Positions 52,734 through 62,954 of a stretch of DNA of 64,000 bases are shown here, piece after piece. This DNA comes from an uncultured Cohaesibacter sp. Its GTDB lineage: Bacteria; Pseudomonadota; Alphaproteobacteria; Rhizobiales; Cohaesibacteraceae. Location of the stretch: positions 3,105,001-3,169,000 of the forward strand of contig NZ_OY782764.1 of NCBI RefSeq assembly GCF_963678225.1. The letters run 5' to 3'. Every line of letters starts with the position of its first letter. Positions within the stretch are counted from its first letter, which is position 1. Below the pieces are notes generated by a model. It was not told the DNA's origin. It made no database searches and worked only from the letters and a program-made list of their open reading frames with translations. Both the position numbers and the translations under genes were made by a program.

Positions 52734-54176
52734 TTATTCATCGCTGTGGCTGTTGGCCAATTCAAACGGGACAAATTGGCGGAAATGCGGATTGACGATC
52801 AAGCGTCGATCAACTGGCGGCGCGGCGCGCTGATGGCACTTTTGGCGCTCGCAAATGCGGCAGGAAACACCGATCTCAGTAACACCGGCATCACTCTTGA
52901 GATTGAGCCCGTCGGAGTAGATGACTTCATCCGCGTAGGAGAGTTCGCAGCCCAGGCCAATCGCATAGCGGCGCACAGGGGCATGATAGCCAGAGCCAAG
53001 CTTGGTGATGCTGGTCGCGACACATAGATAGCGGATTCCATCAGGCATTTCGGCTACTTGCACCAAAAAACGGCCCGGAGCCTCGAACGCTTCATGCACA
53101 TTCCAAAGTGGGCAGGCACCGCCAAAACGGGCAAACTGGAAACGCGTTGCCGAGTGGCGTTTGGTGACATTGCCAGCCCTGTCCACGCGCAGAAAATAGA
53201 AGGGAACCCCTCGCGCACCGGGCCTCTGCATGGAAGAAAGCCTATGGCATATCTGTTCTTGCGAAGCGCCGAAATGGTGGCGCATGCGGTCTATGTCATG
53301 CCGTGTCTCACGCGCTACCTCAAGGAATCTCTGATACGGCAGGCAGAGTGCGCCCGCAAAATAGTTGGCCAGCCCGAGGCGGGCAATTGCTTCTGCGGCA
53401 TCGCTGCGTAAGTTAGCCTTGCTGACGCGCGCGTCGATGAGATCCTTATATTCCATGATTGCAATCTGGTGCGCCAGCAGGAAGGAGAGCGAAGCGGAAT
53501 CCAGCGATCCATTCAGGTTAAGAATACGGTTTTCCTCGTCAAAACGGCGCAGAGTCTGGTCATTTGCGGGGTTTTCAGTCAATCGCACGCGCACGGCGTG
53601 GCGGTCTTCCAAATATGCCTGAAACTGACTTAACCGATTGCCTTCCAGCATGCCATGTCGGCGTGCAAGGTCTTCTGCAGCCAGATCAAGTTCATCGATA
53701 TAATTGTCGTGATAGTGAAAATAGTCCCTTACTTCTTCGTAGGGCAAAATCGCCCGATCAGCCCCTTCGTATGACTGTGCAGTGAGCGCATCATCCATTA
53801 CCATGAGGCGTTCGTTGGCGCGCCTATGGGCCTGATGCAGCGTCAAAAAGGCCTGTGTGAGCCAGGGAGAGTTTGACGTCGCCATCTTCAATTCCTGTAA
53901 ACCGGGATTGGTGTCGCGGAACAAAGGCTCTGCCAGGGCTTCCTTGAGGTCGGCGAGCACGCGATTTGTGTCCGCTGAGGCGAAGTCGTTGAGGGAAAGA
54001 TTGAAATTGTGGCTGAGCGAGAGCAGCACAGGGGCGGTTAAGGGTCTCTGGTTATTCTCGATCTGGTTCAGATAAGATGTTGAAATGCCGATGCGTTCGG
54101 CAAATGTTGCCTGTGTCAGGCCATGGCTTTCGCGCAAGGTTCGCACTTTTGGACCAACGAATAGTTTTTCAGCCAT
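52734..54176 (-). CDS. ScfR-family (short-chain fatty acyl) XRE transcriptional regulator
   Basis: A 480-residue regulator: N-terminal Cro/C1 helix-turn-helix (LRESHGLTQATFAERIGIST, SYLNQIENNQRPLT), a central ImmA/IrrE-like domain in which the peptidase motif reads HQIAIMEY rather than HExxH, and a C-terminal DUF2083 domain with Cys-rich CRICERQKC and GACPLWNVHEAF. This is the RamB/ScfR architecture, controlling acetyl/propionyl metabolism genes. TTTGCAA repeats lie upstream at 54191-54245, likely its own operator. The target genes are not in the immediate neighbourhood. Confidence 0.87.
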   Translation of the reverse strand: MAEKLFVGPKVRTLRESHGLTQATFAERIGISTSYLNQIENNQRPLTAPVLLSLSHNFNLSLNDFASADTNRVLADLKEALAEPLFRDTNPGLQELKMATSNSPWLTQAFLTLHQAHRRANERLMVMDDALTAQSYEGADRAILPYEEVRDYFHYHDNYIDELDLAAEDLARRHGMLEGNRLSQFQAYLEDRHAVRVRLTENPANDQTLRRFDEENRILNLNGSLDSASLSFLLAHQIAIMEYKDLIDARVSKANLRSDAAEAIARLGLANYFAGALCLPYQRFLEVARETRHDIDRMRHHFGASQEQICHRLSSMQRPGARGVPFYFLRVDRAGNVTKRHSATRFQFARFGGACPLWNVHEAFEAPGRFLVQVAEMPDGIRYLCVATSITKLGSGYHAPVRRYAIGLGCELSYADEVIYSDGLNLKSDAGVTEIGVSCRICERQKCHQRAAPPVDRRLIVNPHFRQFVPFELANSHSDE

Positions 54177-54190
54177 GACGCTCTCCCGAT

Positions 54191-54245
54191 GTTTGCAAGA
54201 TTTGCAATTTGCAAAAAATTGTTTGCAAAAACATTCGCAAATTTA
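54191..54245. promoter_or_regulatory. Clustered TTTGCAA repeats, probable ScfR operator
   Basis: Five copies of (T)TTGCAA or close variants fall in 55 nt: TTTGCAA at 54192 and 54201, a third starting at 54208, TTTGCAAA at 54222 and TTCGCAAA at 54234. They lie just upstream of the minus-strand ScfR-like start (54176). RamB/ScfR regulators bind TTTGCAAA-like motifs. Confidence 0.6.
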
Positions 54246-54595
54246 CTCAATAGAATCAAGCTCTTCATTGACAAACTTGCGTATCTCCATTCAAATGCCT
54301 TCCAGTCACTGGCCTTTCGGCTAGGAGTCGGAGGAAAATCTCAATAAAATCAATCCCTTTTGGTCTGGAGTAAAAGGGTGGCGAAAAAGAAATCCGGTGA
54401 CTTAGGCGTCTTTTTCGGAGTTAAGTTGTCAAAATTGGGCAATATTACTCATTTGTGGGGCAAGATGTGTTTCGGCAGGGAGGCCAAACCATTTCGACCA
54501 AGCCCCAAGGTAGATTTCCTCTGTATTCATTGGCGATAGGGTCAGTGTCGGCAAAGCGATTCAATTCTCAAGGACCGACACAAGGGGGAGAGATT
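54246..54595. other. Promoter region of the LuxR-type gene, nothing definite
   Basis: About 350 nt between the TTTGCAA cluster and the regulator start. An open frame here (from 54455) is not protein-like. Promoter elements for the LuxR-type gene must lie here; none is clear. Confidence 0.3.
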
Positions 54596-55288
54596 ATGCT
54601 GCTGCTCGACGATATTGGAGGCGAGGTGCGTCGCGGATTGGGACATTCAGCCGAACAGGGCTCTGTCACATACCGCACCGTCGTCTTAGCCGAACCGCAT
54701 CCTATCTTTACAGAATGCCTGCTGAACATGCTGGGTATCAAGCGTGAATATACTCCGGTGCTGGATTGTGCGGGGCTTGAACAGCTTCTCAGTGCAGCTC
54801 CGGATAGAGAAGACACCTTGCTGGTGCTCAATCTGGACGCCACAAGCAGCCGCGGCTCTGCCGCTTTGAATGATGTTCGCAAAGCTTACAAGCATGCGCG
54901 CCTCGTTCTGATTTGTGACCACACAGATGACGGTCTTGCCCACTATGCTCTGGGTAACGGCGCTGACTGGGTTATTTACAAGACGGCTTCGGTTTCTGAA
55001 CTTCGTTCCATTTCCAAGCGCATCAAGTCCGGGATTTCGGATGAATATATCGTGGCGGAAAGTGAAGAAGTGCTCGAACGCTCCGGTCTTTATTCCAAGC
55101 TAGCCAATCTGACGCCCAAACAGATGACCATTCTGCGCTATCTGCGTGATGGCTTGCTGAACAAGCAGATCGCCTATGAATTGGGGCTGACAGAGGCGAC
55201 CGTCAAACATCATATTTCTTTGATCCTCAAAAAACTCAACTGCTATCGTCGAACGCAAGCAGTCGCGATTGCCAATCGCATGATGTAA
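54596..55288 (+). CDS. LuxR-family response regulator with atypical receiver
   Basis: A 230-residue protein. The receiver-like domain keeps a phospho-acceptor Asp candidate (LVLNLDATSS) and the Lys (WVIYKTAS) but the usual acidic pair is replaced by AEP in VVLAEPHPIFTECL. The C-terminal LuxR-type helix-turn-helix is good (LTPKQMTILRYLRDGLLNKQ, GLTEATVKHHISLILKKLN). The unusual ~30-residue N-terminal extension precedes the receiver. AAGGGGGAGA precedes ATG 54596. A strong terminator follows and a chemoreceptor gene comes next, but co-transcription is unlikely. No partner kinase is adjacent. Confidence 0.82.
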   Translation: MLLLDDIGGEVRRGLGHSAEQGSVTYRTVVLAEPHPIFTECLLNMLGIKREYTPVLDCAGLEQLLSAAPDREDTLLVLNLDATSSRGSAALNDVRKAYKHARLVLICDHTDDGLAHYALGNGADWVIYKTASVSELRSISKRIKSGISDEYIVAESEEVLERSGLYSKLANLTPKQMTILRYLRDGLLNKQIAYELGLTEATVKHHISLILKKLNCYRRTQAVAIANRMM

Positions 55289-55358
55289 AGGCGCAAGTAA
55301 AGTGCGTCTTTTCTTGATTGAGTCTATGTAGATATCTGAATATATAAGTTTGTTTCCA

Positions 55359-55393
55359 AAAACGGGGTGTACTTAGTACGCCCCGTTTTTTTT
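55359..55393 (+). terminator. Terminator after the LuxR-type regulator
   Basis: ACGGGGTGTAC pairs with GTACGCCCCGT (one T-G pair) around a 3-nt loop, followed by eight T. Very stable. Confidence 0.92.
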
Positions 55394-55555
55394 GATATCT
55401 GCTATTCTGAACGTATTTGATACAAAAATAAACAATTGCCCAAACTTCATTCAGTATTAGTGATGAATCTCGCTGGCTTTGCGAGGTTAAATTTACGTTT
55501 CGGAAACGCGGAAAAGTCAAATTGTGATCAAAACACCTAAACAGTGGGGATCAAT

Positions 55556-57700
55556 ATGAAACTTCTTCCAAAACGACTATCGTTAAAAATACCAATAATC
55601 TTGTTTTCTTCAATAACAATAACGGTTGCTGTTCTGGTTGTTCTTGCGATGTGGAAGGGGGAATCCACATCTGTCAGGTTGACCGAAACGGCTCTCATGA
55701 ATGCTGCAAAGGGACGCGCCAGTACTGTCACAGTCTATATGTCTCAGTTGGAAAACAAGCTTAAGGACATGGCTTCGCACACAACGACTGCCGATGCTGC
55801 AACTGAATTGAACGGCGGCTGGAGTGTTCTTAAGGAAAACGCTTCCAAGACATTGCGGCAGATCTTCATCGACAACAACCCCAACAGTGCTGACGAGCGC
55901 TATAAGCTTGCCGCCGGGGAAGACGGCTCGATCTACTACAATAAAATTCATGGCAAGCATCAGGAGCGGGTCAGCGCGCTGCTTGCCGGAGATCTGTTTC
56001 GTGACATGATCCTCGTGAACAAGGAGGGGAATGTCTATTACAGTTACCGTAAGGGCAAAGAGTTTGGTCGTAACGTGAACGAGGCCGGTGTCATGCCTGC
56101 TTCGCTGGAAAAGCAGATCGCACCGATTATCAAACTGGCCAATGACGATCCGAAAGCCACCTATGCAGGTGATAGCTTCACGGGGTTTGTTGAAGCTGAC
56201 GGGCGTGTGACCGCCTATATGGTTGCTCCGGTGCTCAAATGGGGCAAGATCCTCGGGGCGGTCGCATTTGAGGTGAATACGGGTACGCTGGCCAATATTA
56301 TGTCCGATCCATCCGGACTTGGACGTACGGGCTCAATCGCGCTCGTTTCCTCTGATCTTCAGGCTATCAGTCTCAGCCAAAATACGGTTTCCGACTTGCC
56401 TCAGTCGCTTTCCAGTATCGCCTCAGAGGCGCTTAACGGATCGGTCTCATCCGGGGATGTGGTGTTGGATGGTGACGAGGATCGTGCAATTGCGGTGCCC
56501 ATGACTGTGCTTGGTACCAAGTGGGTTGTGATCGCCAAACAAAGCTATGAAGAGCTGTTGGCACCATCGCGCGAGCAAGCCAATACGATGCTTCTGGCCG
56601 GTTTTGTGCTGCTGCTCCTGATGGGCGGCGCAGGGATGCTTTTTGTGCGCTCGTCTATGGCTCCGCTTCAGAAGCTTAATGGCGGCGTCATGGAAATCGC
56701 CAAAGGCAACTATGATGTTGATCTTCCCAACGCCAATCACGGCGATGAGATCAGCGAATTGACCCACTCAGTTGAGATCTTGCGTGATAGCGCGCTCGAG
56801 CGACGCCAATTGCAACAGCAAAGCGAGATAGAACAGGGTGCGCGCGCCAAACGCCAACGGGCCATTGAAGATCTGATTGACGCCTTCAGGGCTTCCTCTT
56901 CGCAGATGCTGAATGAAGTGTCTGCCAATATGGATAGCATGCATCAAACTGCCGAGGTTCTGGCGGAAATCGCTGACCAGACGGCGGTCAAGGCAAATAG
57001 CTCTGCGTCGGCTTCCGAGGTGGCGTCGGGCAATGTTCAGACCGTCGCCTCCGCCGCTGAAGAGCTTTCTGCTTCTATTGAAGAGATCAAGCGCCAGGTA
57101 ACCGAGACCTCAGGTGTCGTCAATAAGGCAACGGATGCCACTCGCCACACGACCGAAACGGTTTCTGGACTGTCTCATGCGGCGCAGAAGATTGGCGACG
57201 TAGTCTCCCTCATTCAGGCGATTGCCGAGCAGACGAATCTTCTGGCCCTTAATGCAACCATCGAGGCGGCGCGTGCGGGTGAACACGGACGTGGATTTGC
57301 GGTGGTCGCAGCCGAGGTCAAAGAGCTTGCAAACCAGACATCCAAGGCAACCGAGGAAATCGGTAGCCAGATACAGGATATTCAGGCATCCACGCAGGAG
57401 GCGGTGCAGGCTATTCAGGGCATCGCTGAAACGATGGAGCAGGTGAACCAGTATACGGCGAGTATCACCCAAGCCGTGGAAGAACAGGGCAGCGCGACCT
57501 ACGAGATCAGTGAGAATGTTGCACAGGCTGCGAGCGGCACCCAGCAGGTCGCTGGCAATATGTCCGACTTGTCACTCTCCATTTCGGAGACGACTCAGTC
57601 TGTCGGACAAGTCGAGGTGAGTGCCCAGTCAGTGGCTGACCAGACTGATCAACTCAGAAGCGAAGTGGACCGCTTCCTGAAAAGCGTTGCTGAAGCATAA
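55556..57700 (+). CDS. Methyl-accepting chemotaxis protein 1
   Basis: A 714-residue chemoreceptor: TM1 at about 10-33 ([20 protein letters not shown]), a large periplasmic sensor (about 35-340, with [13 protein letters not shown]), TM2 at about 343-363 ([20 protein letters not shown]), a HAMP domain ([13 protein letters not shown]) and a methylation/signalling domain with the hairpin tip [20 protein letters not shown], then [20 protein letters not shown]. No CheR-tethering pentapeptide ends the protein. The ligand is unknown. It is closely related to the next gene and followed by its own terminator. ATG 55556 is preferred over 55544. Confidence 0.93.
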   Translation: MKLLPKRLSLKIPIILFSSITITVAVLVVLAMWKGESTSVRLTETALMNAAKGRASTVTVYMSQLENKLKDMASHTTTADAATELNGGWSVLKENASKTLRQIFIDNNPNSADERYKLAAGEDGSIYYNKIHGKHQERVSALLAGDLFRDMILVNKEGNVYYSYRKGKEFGRNVNEAGVMPASLEKQIAPIIKLANDDPKATYAGDSFTGFVEADGRVTAYMVAPVLKWGKILGAVAFEVNTGTLANIMSDPSGLGRTGSIALVSSDLQAISLSQNTVSDLPQSLSSIASEALNGSVSSGDVVLDGDEDRAIAVPMTVLGTKWVVIAKQSYEELLAPSREQANTMLLAGFVLLLLMGGAGMLFVRSSMAPLQKLNGGVMEIAKGNYDVDLPNANHGDEISELTHSVEILRDSALERRQLQQQSEIEQGARAKRQRAIEDLIDAFRASSSQMLNEVSANMDSMHQTAEVLAEIADQTAVKANSSASASEVASGNVQTVASAAEELSASIEEIKRQVTETSGVVNKATDATRHTTETVSGLSHAAQKIGDVVSLIQAIAEQTNLLALNATIEAARAGEHGRGFAVVAAEVKELANQTSKATEEIGSQIQDIQASTQEAVQAIQGIAETMEQVNQYTASITQAVEEQGSATYEISENVAQAASGTQQVAGNMSDLSLSISETTQSVGQVEVSAQSVADQTDQLRSEVDRFLKSVAEA

Positions 57701-57753
57701 AAATCTCGCTTGAGACCGAATAAACTTAGGGTTGGGTAAAACCAAGAATGCGG

Positions 57754-57788
57754 AAAACGGGGCCAAAACGAGCCCCGTTTTTCTTTTT
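57754..57788 (+). terminator. Terminator after chemoreceptor 1
   Basis: AAAACGGGGC (57754-57763) pairs perfectly with GCCCCGTTTT (57772-57781), followed by TCTTTTT. Confidence 0.93.
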
Positions 57789-57997
57789 GTTTCTTTGGGG
57801 TTTATCGTTTGCCCAAAAGAACGAGGCATGAATGAGCAAAAACTGCGATTTTCCCCTGCCTAATGAAATTTTGTTTTATTTTAGAGTGTGTACAAAAGTT
57901 TTCCCGCAAAGATTGTCTAAATTTCCTTGAGTTTACCAATAAATAAGTTTGATGCCCAAAACTCTCAGACAGATATTTCGGAGGTTTAAGGGATAAC

Positions 57998-60142
57998 ATG
58001 CAGATACTGCCCAAGCGTCTCGCAACCAAAATTCCCGCAATCATGGTTGTTTCGGTAACGATCCTCGTTGCCTTGTTCGTCTTTGTCGCTTCTTGGATGG
58101 GAGGGGAAACCTCCAAGAAACTTACGGAAAATGCACTTCTGAACGCTGCGCGAGGGAAAACCAGCACAGTGGAAGTCTATTTTCAGCAGATACAGGAGAA
58201 GATGGCTTCCCTGTTGACGCACACCACGACACAAAATGCCGCGACTGAAATGCAGAGTGGTTGGAAAACGCTTGGCGACACTGCGTCTGCCGAAATGCGC
58301 AAAATCTTCATTGAAGACAATCCTAACTCCGCCAAGGAACGGTACAAATACATTCCTAGTGAGGAAAACTTCAATCGCTACCTCACTGCGCATTCCAAGT
58401 ATCAGGAGAGCGTAGGGCAGTTGCTTGAGGGTGATATCTTCAAGGATATGATGATCTTCGATAAGTTCGGGGACATGTACTATTCTTATCAGAAGACGGA
58501 TGAGTATGGAAAAAACATCAAGGCAAAAGGCGCTTTCCAGCCTAAGCTTGCTGAGGCTGTTAATCCGATCCTCAAGTCTGCAATGGAAGATCCCAAGAAG
58601 GTCATCAAAGGCTTTAATTTCACCGGTTTCATTCTGAACAATGGTGAGATCTCTGGTTATCTGGTCGGACCGGCATCAAAATGGGGGCTCACCCTTGGTG
58701 CTGTGGCTCTGGAAATCGATACCAGCCGGTTCTCAACCATTCTGAGCGACAGAAGTGGCTTGGGGGAATCGGGCGGAGTGGAGCTCGTCTCCTCCGATAT
58801 GGAGCAGGTTGACTTCGCTCAGCACTCAACCGGGCAGCTTTCCGGTACTCAGAGCGCGTTGGTCGCCAAGACACTTGCGGGTGAAGTGGCAACCGGTGAT
58901 GTGGATGTGAATGGCAAAAAGACCCTGGCGATCTCTGTGCCGGTTGATGTGTTCGGTAAGCATTGGGCTGTGTATACCCACCAGTCCTATGATGAACTCA
59001 TGGAACCTGCCAACAATCTGACGAATAGTCTGCTTGTTCTTGGTATTGTCAGCCTGCTGTTGATGGCCGGTCTTGTCGTCTGGTTTATCCGCCGCTCTCT
59101 GGCGCCGCTTCAGCAGCTCAATCAGGGCGTGATGGAAATTGCCAATCAGAATCTGGACGTGGAACTGCCAAGCGCAGAGCGCAAGGATGAAATCGGCGAA
59201 TTGACCCGGTCTGTTGAAGTGTTGCGCAGCAACGCCCTTGAAAGACGACAGTTGCAGGAACAGTCCCATCAGGAACAGATCGCGCGTGAAAATCGTCAAA
59301 AAGCGATTGAAACGATGATTGATGGTTTCAGAAGCTCTTCTTCGGATCTGTTGAATACGGTTTCCGGTAACATGGAAAACATGCAGCGGGCTGCTAAGAT
59401 CCTGTCCGATGTGGCCGACCAGACCGCCGACAAGGCCAACAGCTCCGCGTCTGCATCCGAAGTTGCTTCCGGCAATGTTCAGACTGTTGCCTCTGCTGCT
59501 GAAGAGCTATCTGCTTCGATCGAGGAAATCAAACGTCAGGTGGATGAAACCTCTCAAGTGGTTCATCAGGCAACTGCCGCAACCCGTGAGACCACCGAGA
59601 CGGTGTCGGGTCTTTCCCATTCGGCCCAGAAGATCGGGGACGTTGTCTCTCTCATTCAGGCGATTGCTGAGCAGACCAACCTTTTGGCTTTGAACTCCAC
59701 CATCGAGGCCGCACGTGCCGGTGAACATGGCAAGGGCTTTGCCGTTGTTGCTGCCGAGGTCAAGGAACTGGCGAACCAGACGTCCAAGGCAACCGAGGAA
59801 ATCTCTTCCCAGATCCAGGGCATTCAGGCCGCAACGGATCAGGCCGTGTCTGCCATTCAAGGCATTGCCGATACCATGGAAAAGGTCAACGAATATACAT
59901 CGACCATCTCTCTGGCTGTCGACGAGCAGGGCACCGCGACCTATGAGATCAGCCGCAACGTGGCGCAGGCTGCGAGCGGAACCCAGCAGGTGGCTGGCAA
60001 TATGTCCGATCTGTCGGTTTCCATTACCCAGACCACGCAATCGGTCGATGAAGTTGAGAAGAGTTCCTCCGACGTCGCTCAACGCACCGACCAGCTTCGC
60101 AATGAAGTCGATAGCTTCTTGAAGAATGTTGCAAGCGCTTGA
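57998..60142 (+). CDS. Methyl-accepting chemotaxis protein 2
   Basis: A 714-residue chemoreceptor, a paralogue of the preceding gene with the same length and layout. TM1 ([20 protein letters not shown]), a periplasmic sensor whose sequence differs more ([14 protein letters not shown]), TM2 ([20 protein letters not shown]), HAMP ([20 protein letters not shown]) and the signalling hairpin ([20 protein letters not shown]) with [20 protein letters not shown]. The cytoplasmic halves are nearly identical over long stretches, the sensors diverge. This points to tandem duplication followed by change of ligand. It has its own terminator. Confidence 0.93.
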   Translation: MQILPKRLATKIPAIMVVSVTILVALFVFVASWMGGETSKKLTENALLNAARGKTSTVEVYFQQIQEKMASLLTHTTTQNAATEMQSGWKTLGDTASAEMRKIFIEDNPNSAKERYKYIPSEENFNRYLTAHSKYQESVGQLLEGDIFKDMMIFDKFGDMYYSYQKTDEYGKNIKAKGAFQPKLAEAVNPILKSAMEDPKKVIKGFNFTGFILNNGEISGYLVGPASKWGLTLGAVALEIDTSRFSTILSDRSGLGESGGVELVSSDMEQVDFAQHSTGQLSGTQSALVAKTLAGEVATGDVDVNGKKTLAISVPVDVFGKHWAVYTHQSYDELMEPANNLTNSLLVLGIVSLLLMAGLVVWFIRRSLAPLQQLNQGVMEIANQNLDVELPSAERKDEIGELTRSVEVLRSNALERRQLQEQSHQEQIARENRQKAIETMIDGFRSSSSDLLNTVSGNMENMQRAAKILSDVADQTADKANSSASASEVASGNVQTVASAAEELSASIEEIKRQVDETSQVVHQATAATRETTETVSGLSHSAQKIGDVVSLIQAIAEQTNLLALNSTIEAARAGEHGKGFAVVAAEVKELANQTSKATEEISSQIQGIQAATDQAVSAIQGIADTMEKVNEYTSTISLAVDEQGTATYEISRNVAQAASGTQQVAGNMSDLSVSITQTTQSVDEVEKSSSDVAQRTDQLRNEVDSFLKNVASA

Positions 60143-60170
60143 TTGCACACCTCTAAATCAAGACAATCAG

Positions 60171-60200
60171 CAGGGCCCTCGTGGGGCCCTGTTCTTTTTT
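60171..60200 (+). terminator. Terminator after chemoreceptor 2
   Basis: CAGGGCCC (60171-60178) pairs with GGGCCCTG (60184-60191), then TTCTTTTTT. Confidence 0.92.
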
Positions 60201-60293
60201 GGGAGGGCTGAATTTACGCTTTTCTTTGGGCATACAGTGGAGCTGGTCTATTCCACTCTTGTCGTGGCTGGAGAAATGAGCTAAACCGAAACC

Positions 60294-60344
60294 ATGTTGA
60301 TATTTGCTGCACATAATTCTGGTTGGTGGTGGCAGACGCGATAA
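60294..60344 (+). CDS. trpL: trp leader peptide
   Basis: A 16-residue leader, MLIFAAHNSGWWWQTR, with three consecutive Trp codons (60324-60332). It is the sensor of transcription attenuation for trpE(G): ribosome stalling at the TGG codons when charged tRNA-Trp is scarce favours the antiterminator. Rhizobial leaders have the same WWW plus basic end. The ribosome site is weak. Confidence 0.9.
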   Translation: MLIFAAHNSGWWWQTR

Positions 60345-60413
60345 CGGCGGCTGACCCCTGAACTACGTGTATCAAAATTGGGAACAAGCCGTCGGTTTTC
60401 CGGCGGCTTTTGT
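60345..60413 (+). promoter_or_regulatory. trp attenuator (antiterminator and terminator)
   Basis: CGGCGGCT at 60345-60352, directly after the leader stop, can pair with AGCCGTCG (60387-60394) as antiterminator (one G-U). The same segment AGCCGTCGG (60387-60395) alternatively pairs with CCGGCGGCT (60400-60408) as a terminator stem followed by TTTTGTG. The two structures exclude each other. Confidence 0.85.
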
Positions 60414-60518
60414 GTATCCGATTAGCTTTGCACAGGACCCGCTCGAAAGAAGGCGGAATGAGCAACCAACAGGTCGAGGTTTTCGCGAAAAGCAAGAGCC
60501 CTGACAGTGAGGAACAAG

Positions 60519-62720
60519 ATGAGCAAAGAGACTATATACCCTGGCAATGCCGATATCGATTTCATACCCGACGAAGATTATATAACCGAAGGTGGCATCG
60601 AGATTGTCCGTCAGGCTGGCCAGGATGATTTTGCAACGGCCATGAGCGCCTGCCTTGAGCAGCTGGATAGCCAACGCGGCGCGGTACTTTCTTCAAATTA
60701 TGAATATCCCGGGCGCTATACCCGTTGGGAACTTGGTTTCGTCAATCCTCCGCTTGTCGTTACTGCGCGTGGCCGGACCATGGCCATCGAGGCGCTGAAT
60801 GATCGTGGTGTGGTACTTATTCCTGCCATTCACAAGCAACTCAAGGACCTCTTCATTCTCAAGAGCTATGAGGCCGACGACACGAGCATTCGCCTCGAAG
60901 TGAAGGAACCAGAAGGGGCGTTCACTGAAGAAGAACGCAGCCGCGTGCCAAGCGTCTTTTCTGTTGTGCGTGAGATTGTCGGCCTTTTCAAATCCGGCCA
61001 GGACAGCACATTGGGGCTTTATGGAGCCTTCGGCTATGATCTTGCTTTCCAGTTTGATGCAATCGAGATTCAGCTTGAGCGCCCGGATGATCAACGCGAC
61101 ATGGTGCTCTATCTGCCAGACGAAATTGTCGTCAATGACCTCTATGCGCAGGAAACCACCCGCTATCGTTATGACTTCGCCTATGAAGGCAATACCACAG
61201 AGGGCATGGAGCGCGTGCCCAACATTGAGCCTTTCAAGCCATCGGATGTAACGCCACCAGCGGGTGACCACAAGAAGGGTGAATATGCTGGCATCGTGCG
61301 GCAGGCTGTCGACTATTTCAAACGCGGTGATCTGTTCGAATGTGTGCCGGGCCAGACGTTTTACGAGACGGTAAAAAGCAAGCCCTCAGCCATCTCCAAG
61401 CGCTTGCAACAGGTCAACCCATCGCCTTATGGCTTCTTCATCAACCTTGGTCAGCAGGAATATCTGATCGGCGCCAGCCCGGAAATGTTCGTCAAAGTCA
61501 GCAATGGCGACCTAGTCGAAACTTGCCCGATTTCTGGCACTATCAAGCGTGGCGCCGACCCGATTGAAGATAGTGCCCAGATCCTCAAGCTACTCAACTC
61601 CAAGAAAGACGAGAGCGAGCTGACCATGTGCTCCGACGTGGACCGCAACGACAAGAGCCGCGTTTGTATTCCCGGTTCTGTCCGCGTCAAGGGCCGTCGT
61701 CAGATTGAGCTATATTCACGTCTGATCCACACGGTGGACCATATCGAAGGGCGTCTGAGGGAAGGGCTCGACGCTATGGACGCTTTCCTCTCCCATGCAT
61801 GGGCCGTAACCGTAACCGGTGCGCCCAAACTGTGGGCAATGGAATTCATCGAAAAGCACGAGAAATCTCCGCGTGCATGGTATGGCGGCGCGATTGGCGC
61901 CATCGGCTTTGATGGGAATATGAACACCGGTCTGACCCTGCGGACCATTCGCATCAAGAATGGCATTGCCGAAGTGCGGGCAGGGGCAACATTGCTGTTT
62001 GATTCCGACCCGGAAGCAGAAGAAGCCGAAACCGAATTGAAAGCCTCCGCCCTGCGTGCTGCGGTGCGCGAAGCGGCCAATCCGGAAATTCTGGCAGAAA
62101 GCGCCGAAGTCAAAAAGCCGGGCGAGGGGCTCAAGATTCTTCTGGTCGACCATCAGGACAGCTTTGTTCATACCCTTGCGAACTATTTCCGTCAGACCGG
62201 CGCAGAAGTGCTCACAGTGCGGACGCCCGTTGCTGATGAAATCTTTGACAGGGTCAACCCCGATCTCATGGTCATGTCTCCGGGGCCGGGCTCGCCCGAG
62301 CATTTCAACACCAAGGCAACCATCGCCAAAGCACGCGAGCGTGGTATCGCTATTTTTGGTGTTTGTTTGGGGCTACAGGCGCTCGCAGAGGCCTTTGGAG
62401 GTTCCCTGAGACAGTTGGGCGTGCCCATGCATGGCAAACCGTCTCGCATTCGCCTACAGAAGGGGCGCCTCTTCAAGGGACTGCCAAAACAGGTGGTGGT
62501 CGGGCGTTATCATTCGCTCTTTGCCGATCCTGTTACGTTGCCAAAAGACTTTGAAATTACGGCCGATACGGACGACGGCGTGATCATGGCAATCGAGCAT
62601 ACGTCCGAGCCGATCAGTGCCGTTCAGTTCCATCCAGAGTCTATCATGACATTGGGCGGAAAAGCCGGGATGACAATCATCGAGAATGTCATCGCAAGCG
62701 TTAAGGCCAAACAGAAATAG
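60519..62720 (+). CDS. trpE(G): Fused anthranilate synthase TrpE(G)
   Basis: A 733-residue protein that makes anthranilate from chorismate and glutamine in tryptophan synthesis. The TrpE part carries chorismate-binding signatures ([62 protein letters not shown]). The C-terminal TrpG glutaminase has the nucleophile Cys616 in [15 protein letters not shown] and the His-Glu pair in [10 protein letters not shown]. The fusion, about 730 residues, is typical of Rhizobiales and a few others. GAGGA precedes ATG 60519. Expression is controlled by the trpL attenuator upstream. Confidence 0.96.
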   Translation: MSKETIYPGNADIDFIPDEDYITEGGIEIVRQAGQDDFATAMSACLEQLDSQRGAVLSSNYEYPGRYTRWELGFVNPPLVVTARGRTMAIEALNDRGVVLIPAIHKQLKDLFILKSYEADDTSIRLEVKEPEGAFTEEERSRVPSVFSVVREIVGLFKSGQDSTLGLYGAFGYDLAFQFDAIEIQLERPDDQRDMVLYLPDEIVVNDLYAQETTRYRYDFAYEGNTTEGMERVPNIEPFKPSDVTPPAGDHKKGEYAGIVRQAVDYFKRGDLFECVPGQTFYETVKSKPSAISKRLQQVNPSPYGFFINLGQQEYLIGASPEMFVKVSNGDLVETCPISGTIKRGADPIEDSAQILKLLNSKKDESELTMCSDVDRNDKSRVCIPGSVRVKGRRQIELYSRLIHTVDHIEGRLREGLDAMDAFLSHAWAVTVTGAPKLWAMEFIEKHEKSPRAWYGGAIGAIGFDGNMNTGLTLRTIRIKNGIAEVRAGATLLFDSDPEAEEAETELKASALRAAVREAANPEILAESAEVKKPGEGLKILLVDHQDSFVHTLANYFRQTGAEVLTVRTPVADEIFDRVNPDLMVMSPGPGSPEHFNTKATIAKARERGIAIFGVCLGLQALAEAFGGSLRQLGVPMHGKPSRIRLQKGRLFKGLPKQVVVGRYHSLFADPVTLPKDFEITADTDDGVIMAIEHTSEPISAVQFHPESIMTLGGKAGMTIIENVIASVKAKQK

Positions 62721-62737
62721 ATCTTGAATGGTCTGGC

Positions 62738-62770
62738 AAGGGGTGGGAGGTCTCTCACCCCTTTGACTTA
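62738..62770 (+). terminator. Possible terminator after trpE(G)
   Basis: AAGGGGTG (62738-62745) pairs with CACCCCTT (62756-62763) around a 10-nt loop, followed by a short T run. Confidence 0.6.
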
Positions 62771-62954
62771 TCGCTGCTCCAAAGCTCTATATTTGACACA
62801 CTTTCCAGTGTCTCCAATGGCGGGCAACTCGGTTTTTTGTGACTGCTGCAGTTTCAGAAAATCTTGTTATACTGTTTCCCTACTGACTATTTTGATGGCA
62901 GCATCGCATAGGGCTCCAATGGCTCAGAACCCTTGCGCAAATCGGAGCGAGATC

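Noticed and set aside
55485-55500. TTAA-N7-TTTC before chemoreceptor 1 as a CtrA box
   Set aside because: Only 6 of 8 consensus positions match, which is common by chance in AT-rich sequence.
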